From: Breviolum minutum Mf 1.05b.01
Lineage: Eukaryota; Sar; Dinophyceae; Suessiales; Symbiodiniaceae
Assembly: GCA_000507305.1 (NCBI GenBank)
Contig: DF241069.1
Span: 62,268-126,267, forward strand
Direction: 5' to 3'
Length of the DNA stretch: 64,000 nucleotides
In this document: in pieces, positions 23,991 through 31,904 of the stretch
Numbering within the stretch: position 1 is the first letter of the stretch
How the letters are laid out: each line of letters opens with the position of its first letter
Position numbers and translations under genes: made by a program
Notes under the pieces: generated by a model
Told to the model about the DNA's origin: nothing
The model's database searches: none
What the model saw: only the letters and a program-made list of their open reading frames with translations

Positions 23991-24157
23991 TGATATCTCA
24001 ATGCACAAAAAGGCTTGTGCCGGGTTCTTCTTCCGCTCGGGCAAATTGCGGCTTGCATTTCCCAAGCTACTGCACTCTTAGGTTCTGCGTTGTCGTGCGG
24101 CTTTCCATTGCCAGACCTGTAGATGATGTCGGCAGCGTTACAAAGAGATATGAGAAC

Positions 24158-24304
24158 TTGGAAGGGCACGCCATCCTTTGACGCTTCACGAACCACACGG
24201 AAGAAAAATCATCATGTTGGCTCATCAATGACGACTTCTTAGATTCTGATGCTCCGATCATTGAAATGTCCGAGGAGAAGAAAACATATAGGAAAAAAGA
24301 CATG
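24158..24304 (+). other. Exon-like frame LEGHAIL...WLINDDFLDSD (second copy)
   Basis: Second member of the tandem pair. It begins LEGHAIL, is interrupted by TGA (24179-24181), and then stays open for 41 codons with CWLINDDFLDSDAPIIEMSE and a lysine-rich end before TAG at 24305. A gtagtg donor-like site overlaps that stop. The acidic then basic composition is protein-like. No family was recognised. Confidence 0.38.
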
Positions 24305-24336
24305 TAGTGTCACCATCGTTATCTTTGCTCGTACAG

Positions 24337-24634
24337 GGCGCCAAGATTGGACACAATCCGTAATAACAAGGGAAAACAGTTACTCTTCCATGATCTTTCA
24401 ACCTGGAGTGCAAGAGACAGTATTTGATTCTCAGCAATTGCTGCGTACATTCTGGCTTTCCAGAACCCTTCCATCGGACTTCTTTTCGACAAAACGGGTT
24501 GATTCTCGAACAGTGAATCGAAGGCCCCTTTGGCAAATGAAGGTGGCATTCAAATTGAAAAAAAGAAACAAGGGGATGCAAGGAGCACGATCTTCTCAAC
24601 ATTTCTCGTCTTCAAGCCAACCTCACAGCGAGGT
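24337..24634 (+). pseudogene. Exon-like frame with two in-frame TGA codons
   Basis: It follows an acceptor-like ttgctcgtacag. The frame runs 99 codons to TAA at 24635 and is interrupted only by TGA at 24425 and 24500. Motifs are LDTIRNNKGKQLLFHDLSTW, then IAAYILAFQNPSIGLLFDK, then a lysine-rich tail. Regular hydrophobic spacing on both sides of each TGA suggests one ancestral coding stretch. Both TGAs could be decayed CGA or TGG codons. An overlapping frame of 141 codons (24249-24674) is less protein-like. Confidence 0.35.
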
Positions 24635-24674
24635 TAACACACAGCAGAGAACCGGCCAGACCAACAAACTGTAA

Positions 24675-24866
24675 CACGATGAGTTCCATGGGATTGCGAT
24701 CGCTGTCTCGATCTATCAACGGCCAAAATCCGAGGAGTGGCAGGTCGTCAGTTTCAACCCGAATGCTACTGCTACCGCAATCGAACAGCCACCTGCTGCG
24801 TTTGGACCTGGAATCGCACAGGAGTGGTGCGTTCGTAGCCCAAACCAGTGCACCAACTATACGATA
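24675..24866 (+). other. Exon-like frame HDEFHGIAIAVSIYQ
   Basis: A 64-codon frame between TAA 24672 and TAG 24867: HDEFHGIAIAVSIYQRPK, then EEWQVVSFNPNATA, then FGPGIAQEWC. It has balanced composition and alternating hydrophobic residues like a beta-rich segment. There is no in-frame ATG, so it would be an internal exon. An overlapping Arg/Ser/Leu-rich frame (24679-24885, with ATG) is also open. No family recognised. Confidence 0.35.
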
Positions 24867-25017
24867 TAGGGATTTAGATCCATGAACATAAAAGTTTACC
24901 TTAGAATGAATATCACCATCAATGCTACGCCGCTACACGCGTTGATGAGGTTGGTGGACCAAATTGCAGGGAACTGAAGTTGTGGTATGGCTTCCGTGCG
25001 CTTGATGGGCCAACTAA

Positions 25018-25182
25018 GGGGTGTCTGCTAAAGCAGGCCATGGAGCATTTGCTTGGGATTGGGGCAGCTCTGCTTCGTCAAAACCGTCTCAATGCAACAT
25101 GTTCGAATCCCTTGTCGACACCGTTGAAACCCCATGCCCACACATTGCTGTACAAATCTGCTGCTGTTTCTGTTTCAATCCA
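25018..25182 (+). other. Possible exon GHGAFAWDWGSSASS
   Basis: A 55-codon open frame containing GHGAFAWDWGSSASS and MFESLVDTVETPCPHIAVQI before TGA. It competes with a 93-codon ATG-led frame (24980-25261) and with a 127-codon frame on the opposite strand (25089-25472). None is supported by a second copy in the window, so the call is weak. Confidence 0.22.
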
Positions 25183-25321
25183 TGAAAAGCAACTCCAAAA
25201 AAATCCCGCCAAGAATTTTGTATTCTGCTTGCCCGAGCCAGGAACTGCACAAATGCCTTGACAGGCAATGCCTTGCCACAACCTTTTGAAACATTGTAAA
25301 ACATGCTAGGATGAGCTCGGC

Positions 25322-25567
25322 TTGGTTGTTTCTTTGTATGTTTATTGTATTTTTGTATATGGACGGCTGCAACTGTTTGGTCCAAGCCGCAGCGGTACTT
25401 TAGGATTTCTTGCCTTTGCTTTGCATAAGTTCGGAGAAGCAATAGCTTCCAAACACTATCCCTCCCTAGCACTCAGAATGCCAGCTTGCTTGCACTTAGA
25501 CAACTTGATTCAACTTGCAGTTTTCTACCAATTCACGGCGCTTGGAAGTCTGGACAGGACCAAATAG
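25322..25567 (+). other. Possible exon LGFLAFALHKFGEAIASKHY
   Basis: An 81-codon open frame. The part after codon 25 (LGFLAFALHKFGEAIASKHY, then LHLDNLIQLAVFYQF) has the amphipathic pattern of a helical protein. The first codons are low-complexity and probably not exon. It ends at TAG just before the short candidate exon at 25601. No homologue was recognised. Confidence 0.3.
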
Positions 25568-25600
25568 AAAACTCTCCAAGCTGTTTCCCCATTTCTTTAG

Positions 25601-26198
25601 GGCTCCGCACCCAAATCTTCGAGATGTGCAGGTAAACAAAGGTACAACTCTTTTTCTGAGACGAGTCAGCAGTTTAATCTTTGTGGAAAGGGACAAAGCA
25701 AGCGGAAGTCCTCGTGGACATGCCTAGAATACCTCTACAGTGCAGTTGGTTCAGGCAGCAAAGCGTGTCTTGACAAAATCAATGGGGCATAACGGCACAT
25801 GCCAAGGTAAGGGACTCACTATCCCTCTGACTAACATGTTCCTTCGTAGTGAGGGAACCTGTCTCTTGATGCGCAATCTCGCAGGCAGTTTGAAGGTGTT
25901 CTGCCTTTTCCAGATCAAACAAATTTGATAATTCGCCTGTCTTGCTGATAGGAGGGCTTTGCTTGTCGAAAGAAGATACTTGGCGAGCAAAGAACTACAG
26001 GTAATTCCTCCCATTCACACACCAGCGGCAAATTGCTGCAGCACAGCTCAATCCTACCGCACCTTGGAGATTGAGATGTCTTGACAAGTCAGGGTGCAAA
26101 TGGCTGGCTTAGCAGCCAGGCAGCCAAAGGCTGCACAAGAGCCGCGGTGTCTTGCACATTTTCAACTACCCGTTTTCAAAAGTCTAGGAACGAAGTGC
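25601..26198 (+). CDS. Spliced gene fragment, four candidate exons
   Basis: Candidate exons are 25601-25631, 25741-25806, 25952-26000 and 26042-26198. Acceptors are atttctttag, acctctacag, cttgctgatag and attgctgcag; donors are gtaaac, gtaagg and gtaatt. The phase carries through all three joins: the first exon leaves one base, the second reads QLVQAAKRVLTKSMGHNGTC, the third reads GLCLSKEDTWRAKNY, and the fourth continues STAQSYRTLEIEMS. One in-frame TGA (26082) follows, then 38 more open codons (MAGLAARQPKAAQEP). The candidate introns are 109, 145 and 41 nt. Agreement of splice sites and phase is unlikely by chance, but the TGA suggests decay. Function unknown. Confidence 0.42.
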
Positions 26199-26217
26199 TA
26201 GCATTGCTGGCTGAGGT

Positions 26218-26409
26218 TTATGGAAATTCAAGTGCGTGGTCACAACATGTCACAAACGGCATCATGAACATGCTTTATTCTATTACCTCCTTCGTGACAT
26301 TTTGGAACCAAAGCAGAAGTCCATTCGGCTGGCTCTGGCCATGGCTTGGGATTTCCCTGCGCAATGTATCCAGAAGCCCCAAAGGCGAAAAAGTCATGCT
26401 CATCATGAG
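26218..26409 (+). other. Exon-like frame HALFYYLLRDILEPKQK
   Basis: A 64-codon frame beginning after an acceptor-like ttgctggctgag: LWKFKCVVTTCHKRHHEHAL, FYYLLRDILEPKQKSIR, LALAMAWDFPAQCIQK, then a basic tail before TAG. It is very protein-like: aromatic and leucine residues are spaced as in helices, and there is a Cys/His-rich stretch. A 112-codon ATG-led frame overlaps (26081-26419) but is less regular. It may follow the exon chain at 25601-26198, though the join is not in phase without another frameshift. Confidence 0.38.
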
Positions 26410-26412
26410 TAG

Positions 26413-26712
26413 TTGGTGAATGTCATCGGCAAAAACTCAAACATTTTGTCAAGGGGCCTTCAGGGCCTCCAATACAAAAACAAACATGACCAATGGAATT
26501 CAGCTACTGACAGTTGCTGTTTTTTTCACATTCAAGTGTGCAAGAACGAAGCTGGAAATTTCCGACCCTGGAATCTCCAACAAGTTTTGGTACCGACGGT
26601 TACAGCTGCTGAAGGCGAAGGTGTCCACCTTTTCTTCTTGCGGTCAATGATTCATAGAACCGAGCCATTTTCATGTTACATGTTCTTGGCTGTTCGTGGG
26701 TTTTTAGAATGA
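26413..26712 (+). other. Ambiguous open frames, possible exon
   Basis: Two overlapping frames of 99 and 76 codons share this stretch. An acceptor-like cacattcaag near 26530 could start an exon reading CARTKLEISDPGISNKFWY or, in another frame, NEAGNFRPWNLQQVLVP. Neither has support from a second copy. I record the stretch because open frames of this length on one strand continue the run of exon-like sequence. Confidence 0.2.
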
Positions 26713-26721
26713 TTTGTTTAA

Positions 26722-26824
26722 GTCACAACCTTCCAAATGCTTGCCTTGTTGGCTTCAAGTCACTGTTTCATGGAAGCACTTTTCCAGTGGAGGAACAAGT
26801 CTGAAAATGGGGTGGCGCCTCATG
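26722..26824 (+). other. Exon-like frame MLALLASSHCFMEALFQW
   Basis: A frame reading FQMLALLASSHCFMEALFQW then RNKSENGVAPH ends at a donor-like catg|gtatgc at 26825. The helix-like pattern and canonical donor make it a plausible exon. The acceptor is not clear. No domain recognised. Confidence 0.32.
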
Positions 26825-27107
26825 GTATGCTTCCATAGTGACAAATCACCTGTCGCCGCTTCTTTCGTTTTACCCCACGAAGAGGACATGTCTTTGTAGC
26901 GACCTGTGGCTGCTTTGACATGCTCAGCATGTCAACTCACGAACAAGGGTTTACGTAGGTTCGACAAGGAAGCAAAATTCAAAAATACCCTTGACATTGA
27001 CAATCTGAACATGTCTGAACAGAATACTTGCCCACCACAACGTGTCATGGTGATGCCATGGGAAAATACGGCAATGGTTCCAATCCGTTGACGCTACTTG
27101 TATATAG

Positions 27108-27247
27108 CCCTGTTGCGATTTGATGCCGTTGGGACTCATTCAACCTGTGTTGAAGTTTGGCAGCAGCTGGATGAACATTCAATCATCCACGAATCCACAA
27201 TCGGCCAAGTCTGCCAATTCGCAAACACTCTGGGCTTTGGAACACAA
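27108..27247 (+). other. Exon-like frame FDAVGTHSTCVEVWQQLDEH
   Basis: A candidate exon of 140 nt between an acceptor-like cttgtatatag and a donor-like caa|gtattt. It reads FDAVGTHSTCVEVWQQLDEH, then ESTIGQVCQFANTLGFG. Composition and residue spacing are protein-like. A second open frame with an ATG (27120-27341, 73 codons) overlaps it. No family recognised. Confidence 0.38.
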
Positions 27248-27274
27248 GTATTTTGAGTCGTGGCACACAGCTGA

Positions 27275-27460
27275 AGATTTCATGTTGTTGACGGACTTCC
27301 CAAACATGACAAGACGCCTTGGCTCTTTCGCAGGGGCTTGAAAAGTCTTATATCAATAGCGCTTCTTGCCCGGGTACACAAAAGTCCCTTACACAAAGTT
27401 GTTGCTCGTGGTCTATCATGCATAAGCCACAAGCTATCTACAGTACGAACTTGTGTTAAA
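27275..27460 (+). other. Exon-like frame TPWLFRRGLKSLISIALLAR
   Basis: A 62-codon open frame: VVDGLPKHDKTPWLFRRG, LKSLISIALLARVHKSPLHK, then VVARGLSCISHKLSTV before TGA at 27461. It is strongly basic with leucine/isoleucine repeats, as in a nucleic-acid or membrane-contacting helix. The TGA overlaps the ATG of the next frame (tgatg). Confidence 0.33.
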
Positions 27461-27462
27461 TG

Positions 27463-27771
27463 ATGGCTTCTACATTCAATCAAACAAATGAAGCATGTCA
27501 AGTCACAAAGCTAAGACGATGGCACGCTATCGCTTGGTCAATGGAATCCATGTTATGAAAAGCTTTCCCAATGCAGCTCAGGTGGTCAACTCGATCTCTT
27601 GGTTTCAGCCGACAGAGGTGCCTAGACTGCCTAGACTGGAGAAAGAATGCAAGAGTTCCAGTGGCCGAGCACGCCTCAGACGAAGGCAAGACTCCCTGCA
27701 CATGCCTGACACGATATGCTTCTGGTTTGAGTTTATTTGACATCCCACTGCGTCATTGCTCCTGTCCAAAG
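27463..27771 (+). pseudogene. Frame MASTFNQTNEACQVTKL with internal TGA
   Basis: An ATG-led frame runs MASTFNQTNEACQVTKL, RRWHAIAWSMESML, is interrupted by TGA at 27556, and continues another 71 codons (SLGFSRQRCLDCLDWRK, HASDEGKTPCTCLTRY) to a donor-like aaag|gtatga at 27772. The second part is cysteine-rich. An overlapping 81-codon frame (27495-27740) and a frame on the opposite strand (27498-27743) also exist, so strand and frame are not secure. Confidence 0.28.
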
Positions 27772-28062
27772 GTATGAAGTCAGTCAGTAGCGTCAAAAAC
27801 CTGACAACACACCGATTCATCCGGATGACTTATTGGGGTTTCAATCATCCCAACCGACCCGTTTGCAGTACATCCGGTGCATTGGTGCAGGACATGCTAA
27901 AGGGATTTAAAAAAATCTATGTCTAGCATTCGACAATAGACCATTTCAGAGGTTCCTGGGTTGAGACTGCTTTGGGGAGATACAAAGCCCCCTCCAGCAC
28001 ACAATTTGCAAAGCCTTGCAAACACGCAAGTTTCTGCTTGCAGATCGCAATGATGGCAATGA

Positions 28063-28272
28063 CTTCGACTCAAATCCACATGCAATTCAGGAAGGATGAT
28101 GCTGATCCACCATGAGTCCGAGAAAGGCAGTGACCAAAATACAGGACTCAAAAATTGGATTTCTTGGGGGATAGAGCTGTTGAAAGCATCTGACGAAGCA
28201 TTGGGAGACTATACAGAAAGTAAGATGTCTTTATCATCGTCACACCTATGCTGCTTCCTTGCAAGTAGCGCA
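28063..28272 (+). other. Divergent exon relative, 70-codon open frame
   Basis: A 70-codon frame reads LRLKSTCNSG, MMLIHHESEKGSDQNTG, IELLKASDEALGDYTESK, then a serine-rich end before TAA at 28273. It is the distant relative of tandem modules such as 2656-2870, 34820-35040 and 56460-56690. Relative to them it has gaps of 3 and 18 nt and an extra 9 nt, all multiples of three, and it joins in one frame the two parts (HHEWD and VLKEFLVASG) that are 1 nt out of frame in the tandem copies. This is the best evidence in the window that the array descends from protein-coding DNA. Function unknown. Confidence 0.48.
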
Positions 28273-28453
28273 TAAACGCACAAAGTCGAACATACTAAGA
28301 CAGCTTGCATTGAATCCCCTCAAAAACCTTAAAAACACATGCCGAGGAACCCAACAAAGCCTGCTGGTCATGGAGTATGCAGGATTCGTATATATAGGGA
28401 AACGCCACGATTGAAATGATGATTTTGCCAGCCCTCGAAATGTATCCGTGTAG

Positions 28454-28606
28454 TCTTGGGGAACACCGTCAAATCCACAGGAAAAGTTAGGTCAGGTGGG
28501 ACATCTGCTCGATGAGGCCAAGGAATACATTCATGCAGTATTGGCACACACCCGCGATGCAAGCATTCCCTCATTGAGGGACATCTCTTCCTGAGCATCC
28601 TTCATG
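28454..28606 (+). other. Divergent exon relative VGHLLDEAKEYIHAV
   Basis: One frame reads NPQEKLGQVGHLLDEAKE, YIHAVLAHTRDASIPSLRD and stops at TGA 28592; the tandem copies keep a TGA at the same place in that frame (HASSPSMRGSSS). A second frame, EGHLFLSILH, matches the tandem LNEGQLILILH and ends at a gt that aligns with the tandem donor, and it joins the next exon in phase. A 5-nt difference from the tandem copies between the two halves switches frame. So either this copy or the tandem copies carry a frameshift. Confidence 0.4.
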
Positions 28607-28641
28607 TGGTGGCAAAAGCGGATGTTCGATAGCCACTGCAG

Positions 28642-28806
28642 ACCAAATTGGTTGGATTGGGCCTTCCTTTTGACGTTGGTGGCAAATTTGTGAGATGGAG
28701 CGCTGCTCAAAACCATTGCGTTGCTATGTATCTCCTACAGCCACTTCTGGAGATGCAAAAATTGAAAGCGTCTGATGTGGAGTCCCTGGCAGAAATAGTT
28801 CCTGGT
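28642..28806 (+). other. Divergent exon relative LPFDVGGKFVRWSAAQNHC
   Basis: Open for 55 codons after an acceptor-like ccactgcag: TKLVGLGLPFDVGGKFVRW, SAAQNHCVAMYLLQPLLEMQ, KLKASDVESLAEIVPG, then TGA. The middle matches tandem relics reading WSVAQNC (35768 and 5515 modules) in the same frame. If 28607-28641 is a 35-nt intron, the preceding ILH codons join in phase. The frame is among the most protein-like in the window. No domain recognised. Confidence 0.45.
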
Positions 28807-28863
28807 TGAGGTCACCAAATAAGTCGACATTTCAGGTGATGTCAGGTCATCTGACTAGTGCCA

Positions 28864-29690
28864 NNNNNNNNNNNNNNNNNNNNNNNNNNNNNNNNNNNNN
28901 NNNNNNNNNNNNNNNNNNNNNNNNNNNNNNNNNNNNNNNNNNNNNNNNNNNNNNNNNNNNNNNNNNNNNNNNNNNNNNNNNNNNNNNNNNNNNNNNNNNN
29001 NNNNNNNNNNNNNNNNNNNNNNNNNNNNNNNNNNNNNNNNNNNNNNNNNNNNNNNNNNNNNNNNNNNNNNNNNNNNNNNNNNNNNNNNNNNNNNNNNNNN
29101 NNNNNNNNNNNNNNNNNNNNNNNNNNNNNNNNNNNNNNNNNNNNNNNNNNNNNNNNNNNNNNNNNNNNNNNNNNNNNNNNNNNNNNNNNNNNNNNNNNNN
29201 NNNNNNNNNNNNNNNNNNNNNNNNNNNNNNNNNNNNNNNNNNNNNNNNNNNNNNNNNNNNNNNNNNNNNNNNNNNNNNNNNNNNNNNNNNNNNNNNNNNN
29301 NNNNNNNNNNNNNNNNNNNNNNNNNNNNNNNNNNNNNNNNNNNNNNNNNNNNNNNNNNNNNNNNNNNNNNNNNNNNNNNNNNNNNNNNNNNNNNNNNNNN
29401 NNNNNNNNNNNNNNNNNNNNNNNNNNNNNNNNNNNNNNNNNNNNNNNNNNNNNNNNNNNNNNNNNNNNNNNNNNNNNNNNNNNNNNNNNNNNNNNNNNNN
29501 NNNNNNNNNNNNNNNNNNNNNNNNNNNNNNNNNNNNNNNNNNNNNNNNNNNNNNNNNNNNNNNNNNNNNNNNNNNNNNNNNNNNNNNNNNNNNNNNNNNN
29601 NNNNNNNNNNNNNNNNNNNNNNNNNNNNNNNNNNNNNNNNNNNNNNNNNNNNNNNNNNNNNNNNNNNNNNNNNNNNNNNNNNNNNNNNNN
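28864..29690. other. Assembly gap (run of N, 827 bp)
   Basis: The run contains only N, so nothing can be read. Apparent open frames across it are artefacts. Sequence immediately to the right (29691-29813) is nearly identical to 30003-30125 and 32080-32203, so the gap sits in a repeat that probably stopped the assembly. Confidence 0.97.
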
Positions 29691-29813
29691 GGCTTCCCAG
29701 CCCCTGGGTTACGAAAGCTGTCTTGAGACACCCCAGAGGTACTTGTACACGAAGAAACTTTTGAAGACAAAACGGGCGCCATGGCGATGGCGATATTGAG
29801 GGGCGATGATGGC
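29691..29813 (+). repeat. Partial third copy of the 2.1 kb duplication
   Basis: This stretch is nearly identical to 30003-30125 and 32080-32203 (ggcttcccagcccctgggtt ... gatgatggc). It then leaves similarity and enters the start of the first full copy at 29826. The rest of the copy presumably lies in the gap. Confidence 0.85.
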
Positions 29814-29825
29814 ATGTATCACCTT

Positions 29826-31168
29826 AAACAAACACAAGATAACATGTAATATGTCAGAATCAGCTTCTTTCAAGTTTTGGGGGATAGATACTCATTACAA
29901 AGTAAGTTTGCTTTGCTATGTATCTCATACAGCCGACACGACACCTTTCGTCTTTCTGGCAGAAGAAAGATGATACTCACTTCCATTGTCTTGACAAATT
30001 CGTGGCTTCCCAGCCCCTGGGTTACGAAAGCTGTCTTGAGACACCCCAGAGGTACTTGTACACGAAGAAACTTTTGAAGATAAAACGGGCGCCATGGCGA
30101 TGGCGATATTGAGGGGCGATGATGGCTAAATGACACTACTGTCTTCACATGTGCAGGCTGTATGAAAGAGTTTTTTCGAAAATGTTAAAACACTGGCATA
30201 GAATGATTGTCTGCTTGAAGTTTCTAGAAGAGGACCAAATCTTCACGAACACCCCACACGTGAAAAGAATAGGCTATTCAACGATGGCGTTGCTTTAGAC
30301 ATAATTTTCTATTGCCTTGACATTTATCAGTTTCTAGAGAGAATATGAATCTGCATAAATATAGTAGACTTTGATATCCTTGGTTGAGCCTGCTGTCATA
30401 AAGTCGTGGCATCGTGCGTGCCGCCAGGGTTTACCTACCATTTGGTAGTCCTGAGGCCATAGTGGCCAAGTACTTGACGTCTTTTCCTTTGCATGCTTGG
30501 GATTTGATTCAATATGCAATTCATGAGTACGAAATGCAAATCCCCTCTGCAGTTTCTTCCAAGGAGTCGAAACGAGTCTCTGAACGTGGTACTCGTAGCT
30601 GAGGTGGAAATGGAAGTGCTACAACAGCGTGGCAACCCGAAACTTTGATCCGACAAATCGAAAGACGCAACCCACAGCTGAGTGCCACGTGCTTCAACTA
30701 AAGCACTCAGGTGCACAGAAGGTGATCCTACCTTTGCTTTTCGATTTGCGACACCGCTTTGAAGCAGCATGGGCCAGCTTCAGCAGAACGGAAGGCTGAA
30801 TCTCGTTCTGCCGAGATCACAGAGACCGCCAAACCCTTGTCCACAAGCCTACTCTGAAGCTGCACAACTTGTGACTTATGCTTGTACGCATGACAAACGA
30901 GTCCAAAGCCAGCCGAAACTTTGTGCACAGCCTGTTCTCAACCGCCAACTTGCAACTTGCACTTGGGATAAAAATGACAGAACCTCAGGAATTGTATACC
31001 TTTGTTTCTATAGTTATACTTTGATCGCAGGGAACAGCGCCACTGTTCTGTGGGTGCGAGGTCTAAAATCGATTGAAATCATGGCAGCATTTGATGAACA
31101 ATTATTTTCCAAACAATATCCTAGTGAGTGTCCACAAACACCACTATCGCTCAGGTGCAAATGCCTCG
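29826..31168 (+). repeat. Recent duplication, copy 1
   Basis: Nearly identical to 31905-33359 over most of its length. It differs at about 30560-30650, where copy 2 carries a 48-bp insertion and a different following ~140 bp. The two copies end at the same word (caaatgcctcg) and then diverge completely. Few mismatches mean the duplication is much younger than the 10-kb units. Confidence 0.9.
30414..30602 (+). other. Exon-like frame AHAWDLIQYAIHEYE (copy 1: LHAWDLIQYAIHEYE)
   Basis: A 62-codon open frame: YLPFGSPEAIVAKYLTSF, LHAWDLIQYAIHEYEMQ, PSAVSSKESKRVSERG before TGA. An acceptor-like gtgccgccag lies near its start. Copy 2 (32493-32654) keeps the frame up to KE, where a 48-bp insertion brings a TGA; after the insertion the frame resumes (32694-32792: SKRVSESGIQNALWEAF, then MSSNIFAEPM). 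A frame on the opposite strand (30435-30770) is longer but less protein-like. Confidence 0.36.
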
Positions 31169-31236
31169 GGAGGGCTTCATTGACATTGACAAAGTTGGAT
31201 ACTCTGTTGACAGAGTTTCCGTGCCCGATGTCTTGA
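30769..31236 (+). CDS. Hypothetical open frame, 155 codons (copy 1)
   Basis: This ATG-led frame shares its first ~132 codons with the 199-codon frame at 32960-33559 and then changes because the duplication ends. Shared motifs include MGQLQQNGRLNLVLPRSQR, AYSEAAQLVTYACTHDKR and AFDEQLFSKQYP. A donor-like cctagtgagt lies inside (about 31124), so the true exon may end there. An overlapping frame in the 3' part reads KSWQHLMNNYFPNN, which matches LKAWQHLSNDDAFPNN at 42030 in unit 4; that alternative is better supported for the 3' part. Confidence 0.3.
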   Translation: MGQLQQNGRLNLVLPRSQRPPNPCPQAYSEAAQLVTYACTHDKRVQSQPKLCAQPVLNRQLATCTWDKNDRTSGIVYLCFYSYTLIAGNSATVLWVRGLKSIEIMAAFDEQLFSKQYPSECPQTPLSLRCKCLGRASLTLTKLDTLLTEFPCPMS

Positions 31237-31904
31237 CGGCTTTATTGACATCGGCAGCTTTAACTTTAGATTTAGCACTTCAAGCAGCCAGTCTGCATTT
31301 TACCTTCAAGCTGCAGAGTCGGCATTTGTAACGTATTGTGAAAGTATGTCACGAACAAAAGGTTCCCCATGTCGTTTTAGGATCGAGATGACTCGAACGG
31401 GCGAAAGAAGAAAGAAAGAAGACATGATGGTAGCATCACAGGCTGAAGATCCAAAGCTGTACGTGGCTCATAGCAGATCTCAGCAACACAGGCTGAAGAT
31501 CTAAAGGCTGTACGTGGCTCACAGCCTCACAGCAGATGTCAGCAACACAGGCTGAAGATCCAACAGCTGTGCGTGCATCACAGCAGATCTCAGCACCCCC
31601 TTGTGGTGGGGGGTCTTAAAAAAACAGGGGAGGGTTTGCTTGAGTGGAGACAAATATGCATTCAGTGTTAAACCGTCAGATGGAGAACTCTTGAATCAAC
31701 TTGTTTTCCTGGATTCTCTGCTGACACAGTTTCCGTGTCCATTGCTTATGGTCGGCCTCCGGATGCCAACTGGATATGTTTTAAGCGGAACCAATTCACC
31801 ATTATTGGGATGGGTTTGCACTGTTCTTGAAGGTAGTGTAGATCGAGTATGAAAAACAACATATTCCCCATTTTTGTGGTTTAATGGTTATTTACAATGG
31901 TAGA
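31169..31904. other. Spacer between the two duplicate copies
   Basis: This spacer contains a short possible exon stretch (31170-31330, leucine-rich frame ending HL), a three-copy minisatellite (31430-31600) and an 83-codon open frame (31601-31852, with SLLTQFPCPLLMVGLRMP). The phrase ttgacagagtttccgtgcccgatgtc at 31207 is echoed at 31722 (ctgacacagtttccgtgtccattgc), so the spacer itself holds a diverged ~515-bp direct repeat. No gene recognised. Confidence 0.5.
31430..31600 (+). repeat. Minisatellite, three copies of ~55 bp
   Basis: Copies begin cacaggctgaagatc at about 31437, 31488 and 31546 and contain ctgtacgtggctcacagcag-like sequence and cagatctcagca. It follows an (agaa)n-rich run at 31398-31422. 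Confidence 0.82.

Noticed and set aside
25095-25130. gttcgaatccc resembling a tRNA B box
   Set aside because: The flanking bases do not form a T stem and there is no A box at the expected distance.
25089-25472. 127-codon minus-strand frame in the central block
   Set aside because: Possible, but it lies within a run of + strand exon-like frames with splice sites and has no second copy; not strong enough to report as a gene.
28806-29815. Open frames of more than 300 codons on both strands
   Set aside because: They are almost entirely N; no sequence supports them.
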